Below, one piece after another: positions 1-11,400 of a DNA stretch of 64,000 nt (the stretch's first letter is position 1; each line of letters opens with the position of its first letter). The notes beneath the pieces are model-generated. The model saw nothing but the letters and a program-made list of their open reading frames with translations, searched no databases and was not told the DNA's origin. The position numbers were made by a program, and so were the translations under genes. This DNA comes from Chlorops oryzae (taxonomy: Eukaryota > Arthropoda > Insecta > Diptera > Chloropidae). Where the stretch lies: contig CM035809.1 in the NCBI GenBank assembly GCA_020466095.1, positions 22,890,942-22,954,941 of the forward strand. The letters run 5' to 3'.

Positions 1-2555
1 CAATTGGTCTAAGTATCTCCGAATGGTCGACTGGTACCAACACAGTTCGGCAATATGCTAATCTATCCGGATCAGATAGCTTATCGGCAGTGTCTACACA
101 TTCGTGTGCTAAAAGCGAAAAGTCGAATCACACTAAGTCAAGCATTAGTTCTATAAATAAATCAGCCGAGAGTTTAAACGAACAAAGCGGTAGCTACTCG
201 AATATGTTCTCCGGTGAGAATGGCTCTTCCGAGGGTATGCGCTACGATATTCTCTCGAACTCGGAAACGGATAAAATGTCCGAAACAACATCGGCCACCA
301 AAAGTGACGATACGACACTAACTCTCACAGAAATGGCTCACACAATAACCGAATGGTCAACATCGAGTAGTCGGACATTGGTTGGTGGAGTACCAACTGA
401 TGTAAGTGGTGCTGGAAATAGTCGCCGCTGTGGCTACAATGAATACGCACCATTAAAGCAACAACGCAGTGGAAACAAGAAGTCTCCCAGTGAAGAGAAA
501 CGCGGTTCATTGCCTCAAATCCATAGACGTAGCGGAAGCAATGGTAATGTCAGTCGCACCAGCATTGATGATCCCAATCAGCGAACGTCACCACCGAAAA
601 TTGGTGATTACGGTAGACAATCATCGACACAATCACGTCTAATGACAACACATGATGAAAAGGACGGTATGCCCGAAAGTTCGGCAGCCGCACGTAAAAG
701 GCGTTCTCTTGAAATGATGTCGAAATTATATCAAAGTCAGGAAATTTCCTCAGAAAGTGACGCTCCATTTGTCGAGCGTCTTTACGCGCCAAGTGAGAAA
801 CTAACCGAACGTTATCAAAGCCAAGAATTTGTTCCATTGCATTCGGCAGCAACAGCAGCACAATCTACTCTGCAAGGACAACAATCCCAACAGCAGCAAC
901 AACAATCAAAATTACTATCACAGCAACCAACAAAACCGAAAGCACCACAACCGCCAACGAAGCCAAAGCCACAAGTGACACGGCCAGTTATGCAGGCATT
1001 ACTCAAGCATATGCAGGCGGCAGCCAAGGCAGATGAAGCCGCTGAGAAAGCAGCTTCAGCAGCGCCAGCAATATTAGCGACTGTAAAAACCAAGGCACCA
1101 CCACCGCCAGTGCCGACAGTTCCGCCTATAACATCACCCAGTGATATACCAAAAACCATCGGCCAACCACCCGATAAACCCTTGGCCAAACATCACAGCT
1201 ACGACGATAAAACGCTCTCGAAATCACAAATTCGCGAATATAAAACCACTAAGCAACTCCGCCAGACGAGCTCCTTCCATGAACACATGCTCACAACATC
1301 GCAGCAATCCTCACTAGAATCACAAACGCAGCCAACACGCATCGATGAGGAACTTTCACTTGGGGCAACAACAAGTGGTGCTTCCTCGGGCACAACAACA
1401 ACTTATACACTGAACAGCGAAACAACCAGCACTGAAACGTCCTCACCCATGCTGCCGCAACGTCCAGAGAAATTGATCAAATGTTCGCCATACTATTCGA
1501 GCAGTCTTAGTTCGGAATCGCCACCAAATCAACTGATACAGAAACCACCGCGAAAATCGTCCCTAACACGAACTGCACATATGGCCGCCAAGAGTCCACC
1601 CAGTGGCAATGACACGGATAGTTCCATGGACATTAGAACGCAAGATCCGAAACTACGCAGTCGTGGTTATCGTAAGAAACGACAGGTTACCACGAAACGT
1701 GTTCGGTCCGCTGAGCGCACGCTCGTCGAACAAGAGAGTTCAGAATGCTCCGAAGGTTATATACCGGAAATAGACTCGGGCAGTTCTGATCCCTCGTATA
1801 GGTTAGAGGATCAGTATTTAGAATTCGATGAAGAACTTGAGGAACATGAACAAGAAACTGACGAATACGAGGACTATCAAAATTATTCAAGTTCCGCTTA
1901 CGGTACGGCATCGAATAAATTCGAAAGTCTTGACATGAGCGACAATGTCGATGAGATGGGTTTTCCACGCTACGATCGTTTGGGTCACATAACAAATCCC
2001 CTCTATCAGCAACAAGAACAACAACAACGTCAACAACCAACAGCGTCAATATCATCGCCGCAGTCAATGATACGTGCTGCTAGTGGCACGTCGAAACCAG
2101 CACCAGCCAATCACCCAATGCCACCGCCGAGTGGTCAGCCAATAAAACCAGCACGCACCAAGAAACGTCAACTGAAACGCGAAGACTCTATAGCAACGGC
2201 AAGTGGAAGTGGCAGTGGTGGTGGTGGTGGTGGTGCTGCCAGTTCAACTAGCACAACGAAAGTCTACCACGGACGTACATATTGTAATCCTGAAGAAAGC
2301 GAGGTTGAATCAAAAGCCGGTCTCTCCGATGATCTAGCGAATTCGAGTGAAGAGAGCAGTGGCTTTATGCGGGCAACTGGCACCATAAGGCGTTCGAAAC
2401 AACAACATCCCGGCGATGTAGAGTTGCCATATCCGGATTTTCTATCGGACTATGAAACCGAACCGATTGAATATGAACGCTTTGCATGTGGATTGGACAT
2501 ACGCGTCGATCCACCGCCGAAATTCGAAGATTCAGACGATATGAGTGATCAGTGA
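1..2555 (+). CDS. Long Ser/Thr/Gln-rich terminal coding exon, 5' partial; possible alternative last exon of Cdep
   Basis: An uninterrupted frame enters from the left edge (codons begin at base 3) and ends at TGA 2553-2555. No start is claimed, because the frame is open before the first possible GTG at 90. The roughly 850 visible residues are low in hydrophobics. They contain Ser/Thr-rich stretches, a Q run near 885-905, Pro/Lys-rich tracts near 930-1190 (SH3-ligand-like), basic patches, an acidic stretch near 1800-1890, a Gly run near 2215-2235 and an acidic C-terminus ending DDMSDQ. No enzyme domain, signal peptide or membrane segment is visible. An AATAAA lies at 2636-2641. The next exons on this strand are the Cdep DH/PH exons, and no FERM coding appears between 2556 and 8458. 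The FERM exons must therefore be upstream, and this exon lies within the Cdep span. Alternative terminal exon of Cdep is my inference; an independent gene is the other option. Confidence 0.75.
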   Translation, partial: IGLSISEWSTGTNTVRQYANLSGSDSLSAVSTHSCAKSEKSNHTKSSISSINKSAESLNEQSGSYSNMFSGENGSSEGMRYDILSNSETDKMSETTSATKSDDTTLTLTEMAHTITEWSTSSSRTLVGGVPTDVSGAGNSRRCGYNEYAPLKQQRSGNKKSPSEEKRGSLPQIHRRSGSNGNVSRTSIDDPNQRTSPPKIGDYGRQSSTQSRLMTTHDEKDGMPESSAAARKRRSLEMMSKLYQSQEISSESDAPFVERLYAPSEKLTERYQSQEFVPLHSAATAAQSTLQGQQSQQQQQQSKLLSQQPTKPKAPQPPTKPKPQVTRPVMQALLKHMQAAAKADEAAEKAASAAPAILATVKTKAPPPPVPTVPPITSPSDIPKTIGQPPDKPLAKHHSYDDKTLSKSQIREYKTTKQLRQTSSFHEHMLTTSQQSSLESQTQPTRIDEELSLGATTSGASSGTTTTYTLNSETTSTETSSPMLPQRPEKLIKCSPYYSSSLSSESPPNQLIQKPPRKSSLTRTAHMAAKSPPSGNDTDSSMDIRTQDPKLRSRGYRKKRQVTTKRVRSAERTLVEQESSECSEGYIPEIDSGSSDPSYRLEDQYLEFDEELEEHEQETDEYEDYQNYSSSAYGTASNKFESLDMSDNVDEMGFPRYDRLGHITNPLYQQQEQQQRQQPTASISSPQSMIRAASGTSKPAPANHPMPPPSGQPIKPARTKKRQLKREDSIATASGSGSGGGGGGAASSTSTTKVYHGRTYCNPEESEVESKAGLSDDLANSSEESSGFMRATGTIRRSKQQHPGDVELPYPDFLSDYETEPIEYERFACGLDIRVDPPPKFEDSDDMSDQ

Positions 2556-5500
2556 ATTGTTAGGGAATAGCATCCACTTTGGGTGGAAAAGTGCGGAAAG
2601 TAAAACGGGAAAAAATCTCACAAGTTAACTGGAAAAATAAATTCAAAAAAATACAAAAAAAAAACTTCATAGAGCTTTTCAAAACTCCATATTATCAACC
2701 AAAAAAAAAAAAAAAAAAATAAATAAATAAAAAAATTAATCAAAATATATGTACCACTCTGTGCAACAGAAACTCAAAAATATTTAAGAAAATAGTATGT
2801 TAAAGTTGAATCATTTAAAAAAAATTAACGAAAGCACTTCGCGAACAATCATGTGTCATGTTCTTAAGACACTCACAACACATTCCAATTAATATTTCGC
2901 TTAATATACCCAGTATTTGTATATACTGGTTTCTGAAAAGAGTAAATTTTTGTTGAGTTTTTTGCGTAATTCAATGAGGCAATAATTTGTAACCCAATCA
3001 AATATTTTCGGCAGAAATTTCAACCCTGAAAAAACTCATTTCTGTCTTTTTTTAATCCCTTAACGCATAAGAGATTTATACCAAACGATTATTAGAACTT
3101 TATATTTGAAACATTGCTATAAATCGTTAAGCTTATGTCGGAACTTTAACCTTTTTTTTTAAAGGGTTAAACACAATCTAAAACAAAGTTTATTGGGGCT
3201 TGCATGATTTAATTGGGTTAAGCAAGATTATAAAAACCTGTTTGATTGAAAGTTTCCAAAGGAGCATATCTCTACTACTTATCATATTTTGTTGAGTAAT
3301 TAAATTAACTTTAATGTACTTCATGGCTTTTTATCACCGTTTTTTTACAATTATTTTTTGTAGAGCAAGTCTACCGTGTAAAAACAGAACTATGTTTATT
3401 TGGTTGCCTTAAAAATTATTGCCTTTATACAAACTGTAATAGTGTCCCCCGTTGGAACAGCTGTAAGAAAAATTTTGTCGCATCATTAGAACCACAAAGC
3501 GTACCTTGTTTTAACGGGATTAATAATCGCTGAGAAAAAGAGGAAGAAGAAGAAGAAGCTATGGGGGTATCCATGAATAAGTCTTAATAACTTTTTCATA
3601 TCAGCTGTTAGCGCTTACATCTTTTGTCATTACAAGATTGGCTCTTGAGCGCCCGCAAATTATTTTGTATACCATATTTGATAACCTCTCTGCGTTCTCT
3701 CATTAACTTGTCACTGAAATTTTCTCTTTTCGAAACACACCACTTCCACTAACCACTAACCCATTGAGTATGTTAAACTATAAAAATCTCAACAACTTAT
3801 AACTCTGCATACATATTCCCTATGGTCCTCGTTATTATAGCTAAAAACTCCATCTTATTTAATTGAGACTGATTTTCGGGCGCGATTTCGTGAACGCCGC
3901 GTATATTTTTACTCTCCGTAATAGATTTATGTAATTAAAAAGAAAAAACAAACAAACAAAAAACACGTAATTCTGCGAACTGTTATACCCAAAACTAAAC
4001 AAAAAAAAAACAAAAAATCATCAAAAACATGAAGAAATATATGACACAAACGAAGATATCTGTTGAGTTGTTATTAAACATTATTCGTCAAATAATATTA
4101 TTATATGTCAATCAATCGAATGTTAAATTTTTAATGCACTGTTTTCTCATCGAATTATTCAAGTTTTTAAATATTTAAAATCAATACAATACAAATTATT
4201 ATTAATTAATATATATATACACACGATATAGATAATGAAACGTTCTACATTTCATGATATATACCTATAAACAAAAACCATATAAATCACCTACAAAGAA
4301 AAAATTGTCAAGACAAGAAGAAAAATCGTATGCCAAAATAAAAATCAAGAAAAGTATGTAGGTACGACAAAAAACCTTATTAAATAAAATTTGTGTAGCA
4401 GAATTTGAAAATGTTAATTATAGGCAAAATTTCGAAACTCTTTTAAGTGTTTAAAATATTCAAAAAATCCAAAAATAATTCGAAACTGTAACATTGAAGC
4501 TGTTTTCGCAATGATCGTTTTTTTTTTCATTTAATTTAAGATGTGATTATTCTGATTACTCGTTGAAAAATATTTTAATGTTATCGCTACTACAAGGTTT
4601 AGAGGCCGCTGTGAATACCCTCTAATGATTTCGTATATGTTATATGGGACAAAATTCTTTTTAATGCCATTGAACCATTTTCATTAACCTGCGCATTTCA
4701 TTGTAACTGCTTCCATATATGTCCATCTGTTGATCAATTTAACTTGAAAAGACATCTGCGAATTAAACGATAGTTCCCAAAACCTTTTTTTGTCACAGAT
4801 GTGTTTTAAAAGACAAACCCAAATGAAATTGGACCTCTTTAATTGGAAAATGAAGTCAGTTTTTTCAAGAAATTTTGTCAATTTCGTGGAAAATGTGAAA
4901 AACTAGCGCTACCGTATGGTAATCGTGGGTCGTAAAGTGTACAGAAGGTTTTTGCGAAGAAGAATACCAGTATTTAGTGTTACCATATGGCATAACGGCC
5001 AGGCGCGTAGAAAGAAATTGGGGACAAAAAAATAACAAAAAGGTCCCATGCCAAGTTGTGGGCCCCTACAGAAAAACCGGGCCCGGTCGAAAACCCCAAT
5101 TTCCACATCCCTTTCTACAGGCCTGTATAATAGGCTATTTCGGATTAATATCATGGCTTAGCATATTATATAAGTCCTTGAAATATTTAAAGACCAAAGG
5201 CACATCCGATTACACTGGTTTACAAAATATGGTTATCACTGAAATACATTATTTTTTTCCAAACTAATTTGACGTAGCTGATTACGAAAATTGCATCCAT
5301 TTATTTTTCAAAAGAATAGACTTCGGCCCTATAAGGGCGTAAAAATTCTTTCACAACCAAAAAGTGTTATACCGAAGAAAAAAAAAATATTATTCATTGC
5401 AAAAACAGCTTTAAACGGAGGTTTCTTCATTTTAAAAAGTATTCGAAAAACTCCTGTAGAATTTGCTTACTAGTAGGTATTAAAAAGAAATCCATACTTC

Positions 5501-8458
5501 CATTTATAAAAAAAAAAAAAAATGTTATTAAAATTATAATTGTGAACTTCCTTTGTGGTTAATGTTAGTTAAATGTATGTATAAATGTATTTAACTGTTA
5601 ATACTAATCGAATATCATTTTTGTACCTGTATAAATAGCCTTAAACAAATTTTATTTCCTTATGATTTCAAAAGGAAAAAAAAAACTCTTTCATTCGTTA
5701 TGTTTTAAACACTATATCGTCATTTATTTTCCCCAATTATAATTTGAATACAGTCAAAACTTTCTGTAATTAACTCTTCGGTAGTGAATTAATTATAAAT
5801 ATAAAAGCATTCTCGCTATCTTTTCAACCTACATTTCCTTCCCTTTAACGAAACACTTCCATAGAATATTAAAATTGTCCTTAACCCTTTATGTGACCAT
5901 GTGACATACAATATGTTACAAATCTAATATGAATGAATTTTCTGGCTGATGTAAGATAAGTGAAACAATATTTTGCACATTAAAGCGGAAACATATTTTG
6001 TTGCCCGATAAAGGGCTAAGATTCGTCAATGGGGGTTTTGAGTTTTTATTCGTGTTAAATTCTTTATATATATTAGTATTTATAGATCTATCAAAATAAT
6101 TATATTTGGGTGTATTTAAATATTTAAGTAATTTGTAATGTATTAATGGTTTAAAAAGTTCGAAGATCGATAAAGAATGCTAACCCATACCACCAAAAGA
6201 GTATGCCCGGAGCTCCTAACGACTCCTTTTCTAGAGCGTAAATGCTCCTAAATCGTTCTAAATGAGGGTTTTTTTTTTTTGGAGAAAAGAGCACGGATCC
6301 CAATATGGAAAAAGTGTACTTTGTGGGATCTCAAAATTTATCTTTTATGATTGCTAGAATGCGCCATAAGACTTTCTTTGGACTCTCTTTCAGATATAAA
6401 TTTCATTAAATGACTCTTTTGGTCTCCCTAAATGCTCCTAGGCGTTGTTTTTTTTTGGGGCCTTGGAATAAGCACTACTTCTAAGAGTTCCGTTAGGAAC
6501 AATCTCTATATGGTTGGCTCGGAAGGCGTTAAAAAATTCTCTAGACATTTTTCCAACCTCTGAACAGGCTGAATTACCGAACAGAAAATCAGCTGATTTA
6601 TTCTGTTTTGGAAGAAAATAATCGTGGACTCATAGAGCTTTCAAAATTCTGGAAATTCTTGATCTTCAAGATTGGTCGGGCAACTTCAATACATAGACTT
6701 TCTACGGGAATAAACAAAGAGTTTTAGAACCTGTCTGTATTCTTCAAAAGGGTTCCTCAAGCAATGAATTTTTCGCAAGGGTCTCTTCAGCCCGAAAATT
6801 ATGCGAATCTGGTCTTGATAATCGTTATAAAATCATTCATATAAGACCTGACAATTCTAATTCATATATTAAAATTTGGGATGAAAATGTTTTCCATTTT
6901 TTACAAATTCTTAATTATTATATTTATCTCTCAATTTGGGATCGAAACAAACTGCACAATTTTATCATTATTTTTGTAGGTATTTTTATCATATGAATTT
7001 TATCATGTTATTGCTCTATATACGTACACCTATATCACAGTGTTCTCCGAATATAAAGACCATACAAAATCCACAAAAATCCGATATAATCGAAATGATT
7101 TCAGATTATTTAACTTTAGTATAAGGAAAAATTTTTATCATATGAATTATGGCATCATCGATTTCATTGCTATAATCAGATGGGACACCTAATCACAGTG
7201 CATTCTCGCACTTGATATGCGTAAGACCATACAAAATCCAAAAAATTTGCGATAGGTACGATCGAGCAATGATTTCAGATTTAACCATTGAAATTTAAGG
7301 TTAAAAATTTTTTTCCATTTATCAGCATAATGATATCCAATTGATATATCAAGCATTAGCTATAAATCGTTGAAATTTTTCCCTTATGCGTGACAGGGTT
7401 AATCAGGATATTAACATTTATTCGGAGAATATTGTACATAAAAATATTATCGTTTGATTAGGTTTGGTGTAAAAGATTCCTTAACAGGGAAGTGAATGTA
7501 GTATTATGTTGATTTGTTTAAGTATTTAGGCATTCCTTTGAGAAACATGTAAATACCGCATTACAACTAAAGTGCCAAACGTTTTGAGCATTTAAGGTAA
7601 TTACTTAACGATTATCGAAAAATCAAAATTAATTTTATAAAATTTCCTAACGTACAATAAGTTCGAGATTAAATTACGTCTAGTTTTATATATTTAGTTT
7701 CTACCTAAGGCTATGGTAAAGGTTTAAAAAAATATATATATATATGTTAATTAAACTATCTTATGTCAAAGACAAAAGTATCCTCTTTAAGATATTATTT
7801 TACGTCAATGAACGTCATTTGAAAAATGGTTAACGCATGGTTTCCAATAGCGAAAGAATTTTTTTGGGCAGCAATTCCTTCAAGTAATTGACAGATACAA
7901 ATATATGCAACTAAATAAAATCAAAAGCGCACTTGATTGAAACCGCTTCTAAACTTTTGGATGTTTTAAAATATTTAAGAGAGTTGATGCGCAGTAATTG
8001 CCGCACTATTGGAAACCAGTCATAATGATCAAACGAATAAAATTTCGTTCCAAAAAATAAAATCCAACTATATAATTTAAAACAAGAGGAACTCATATAA
8101 ACTACATATATAACTTTAAAAAAAAAATCCAAAACTCTATAAAACGACTTAATTAAACTATCGGAAAATAATAATATAAAACAAGTATATAGATAAATAA
8201 ACAAATCAAAGCGCATAAATGTTTTAATCGAGAATGTTTATTAGATATTTAACAACAAAAAAAAAACAAACGAAAATTAATTGATGACACATATAATTGA
8301 AGAAATAAAAACTATAATGAATTATAATTTCTGTGTTTCATTTAGAGTCAGACAGAGGGTGTCACAAATCCTTAAATTTTAATTTTTTATTTTTTTATTT
8401 CATTTTATTATTTGGCTTTTATTCATTGAAATTGATTGTTGTTGTTTTTTGCTTGTAG
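2556..8458. other. Non-coding AT-rich stretch: 3' UTR of the upstream exon, then probable intron
   Basis: No supported gene. A poly(A) signal-like AATAAA at 2636-2641 is followed by A-rich tracts. Small ORFs near 4977-5473 and 6936-7124 show no recognisable protein features. A weak inverted pair around 6210-6250 and 6455-6510 could be an old MITE. The stretch ends in a pyrimidine-rich acceptor (TTGCTTGTAG) at 8458. Confidence 0.6.
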
Positions 8459-11400
8459 AAACTTATCATGGAATTAACGGTAATATGTCCCTGGATCGAC
8501 GTGGTGAGGTTGTAACACCACAAAATCGATATGATCTTACTTTAGGCTCTGATAAATCATCATCATTATCACGTTCTGAGGCTGGTACGTACGATGTTAT
8601 TCAAGCCGAAATACAACATGCTAAGAGACAAGAAATTCCAACACATGTAGCTAGTGCACAGAATAATAACAATAATGGACCAGTGAGCGGAGCCAGTGCA
8701 GACAACGATGCTGATGCAAAAAAACGGGTAAGATATGAAGCTATTTTTTTTTTGCGTTGAAAAATTCAATTAAAAAATTTTCCCGTAGAAATATTTGAGG
8801 TGACATAACAAGTGGAAATGAGCTGTTCTTTTTTTAAATTTTTTTTTTTGTGGTCCAGGAAGCAGCCAAAGTTCTTATGATTAAAAATCTCTTTTTTAAA
8901 CCAGTGCTGCCCAGCATTGATGCCATGATGAGGGATGAGGGACTACTTCCCAGTGTAATACTCTTTCATATAGACGGGAGTATTGCCGCTTGTAGTTAGG
9001 TTAGGTTACGTTGATCTGGCTGGTTATTGAGACCGGGCATAGAACCAAAGGTTCCATAGCCATACCAGTGTAAACCTTTTTTTTTTTTAAAGGGGTGTAA
9101 AGCAGTTGAAAGCCTTGTAGTGTGGGGCCTCCACCCACTAAAGTCACTTCTATGTCCGAGGGGTACCCTTTCAGGACACCGATTTGGTATTACGTCGAAA
9201 AAAGTGTAATCCTTAACCGGAATTTAGTTGCGTTGGAATTGAAGACGCATGATTACCGCACCATACCAGTCCTCTTTGAGAAGTTGAATAGAGTAGACAA
9301 GTTGTACTCCGTCATACAGTTAGATTCCACGAGCAATGGTTCTCCGAACAATTGTAGTCTCTTCCTAGCAAGAGCCCATGTTTTGTGGAGCCCATGTTCC
9401 CTTAGAGTGTGTTGAGACTATTTACGAATCTCAGAATCTCCAAATGAGTTAAGCGACTGATTTCTTGAGGACTCATTATTTTTGCCCCCCAGACACGTGA
9501 GCTTGCACCTAGACGCAGCGGGTCATGTGTACAGACTGCATGCTCCACTGTTTCCTGCTCTGACTTACAAAGCCTGCAGAGATCTTCTTTTACCAGTCCC
9601 ATCTTGTTCGAGTGATACAGTGTCCTATTAAAAGTTCAGTGTAGATTTGAATATTGTTTCTGCTTAGTTTAGTCCTCGGACATATCAGTCTTTTAGACGG
9701 CCGCATGCCCTTCTGGGTTCTCCAGTATTCATTAAGGTTAAGTTCTTTCCATTTTCCAATCAGGACATTTCTGAAGCTTTTGTTAACCCTGCAAAAAGGT
9801 TCTGGTCCAATGAAAGAGTTCATCTCGGTTACTTTTGGGCAGGCATTCCGCCGTTCATTGCCGTCATGTCCTTCACGCCTCGGTATCTAGTATAGAGTTA
9901 CAGTGTTCCTCTTGGATAGGGTTTGAAAGAGCCCTTGGCACTCATAACCTTTTGTGGAGTTTATGGTGAATTCTGAGAGGGCTCTTAGAGCCGCCTGACG
10001 GTCCAAGAAGATATATATGCTGGAACGCGAGGTTTTTCTTCGTATGAACTCTATGACACACAGCTCTAAGGCGTGGACCTCCGCCAGAAATATAGATGAT
10101 GTTTTTCCCATGGCAGCTGCTTTTTGAAAGTTGGGTCCAACAACGTAATGCTTGATATGCGACTTAATAGTCAGGCGAGACTAACAATTAAATACCCGAC
10201 ACAGACACACATGTTTAAATAATTTTTAAAACGCGCCCGAAAGACAGGACCATTAAGAAATAATATTCTGGAGATTTTAAGGCCATAAGGGGGCCTATAA
10301 ACCGACTTGTGTTCAATTTCTTTATGAAAACCGCCCCTTTACCACGCCCAATTTTTTGAATTTTTTTGAATTCTATTCGGAGGCTTAAATATATGCTCAA
10401 ATTCTAAACTCATTCGAAATATTTCGAAAAAGTCCGATTTTGGGGCAGTTTCGGGATTTTTGTGACAGACCCTAGTACTGGAGGTACCCTTAATAATGGA
10501 CCATCAAGTAAATTTTTGGGGAGGATGTTTCTGGCTACAAAGGAAGCATAAGTGCCAGCTTTCGCTTAATTCCCATTTGAATTTCGCGTGTAAGAGAGAA
10601 TTTTCGAAAAACGCCCTTTTGCCACGCCCACTTTTCCAATTTTTATAAATCGCATTCTTGCCTTTAAACATGTTCAACTATCAAATTCATCAAAATATCT
10701 TGAAAAACTCCGGTTTTAGAGCAGTTTTTGTGATTTTAATAACAGACCCTAGTACTGGAGGTACCCTTAAAAATTGGTCCGATCGGGTCCATCCTCGAAC
10801 TTGTTCTTACTCATGTCCCCGTGAGCACGTGAGGCAAATTTTGTCAAGATAGCTCAACTCCTTCGATAAGAAAACTGTATACAGACAGACGGATAGACGG
10901 ACGGACAGACGGATAGACAGACAGACAGACAGACGGACATGGCTTAATCGAATCTCCTGGCGACGCTGGTCATTTCTATATACATTTTGTATGGTCTATC
11001 TCGACTGGTTCTGGGTGTTACACACAACCACACAAACGCAATATACCCTCGACACAGAGTGTGTCGGGTATAATAAGAACAATTGTGGAAGGGATCGTGA
11101 CATCTATACAGCTGATTTTCGCTCGTTACGTCATGGAAGTCAAAGTATTCATTTACGAAACCATTTAATCTATAATTTTTATCAAAAAGTCAAATGTTTT
11201 CCTATTTTCCCCCCTCTTTTTGGTGTCTCCATTTTAGAAATGGCCAACAGAAAAGTCATATTTCCTTGCCAAAGAGTTACTCATGACTGAACGTACATAT
11301 AAAAAGGACTTGGAGCTATTGAATCGTAATTTCCGGCAAGAGCTTTCGGCGGATGATGTTGAGAATTTACAACCGCTCTTCGAGATGCTCGATTCCATGG

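Noticed and set aside
815..1189. Cys/Gly-rich minus-strand ORF opposite the first coding exon, and similar ones at 48858-49431 and 59990-60432
   Set aside because: Mirror frames of CAG/CAA-rich coding sequence; the + strand explains them.
6210..6510. Possible MITE with GCTCCTAACG/CGTTAGGAAC ends
   Set aside because: Complementarity is weak and no target duplication is visible.
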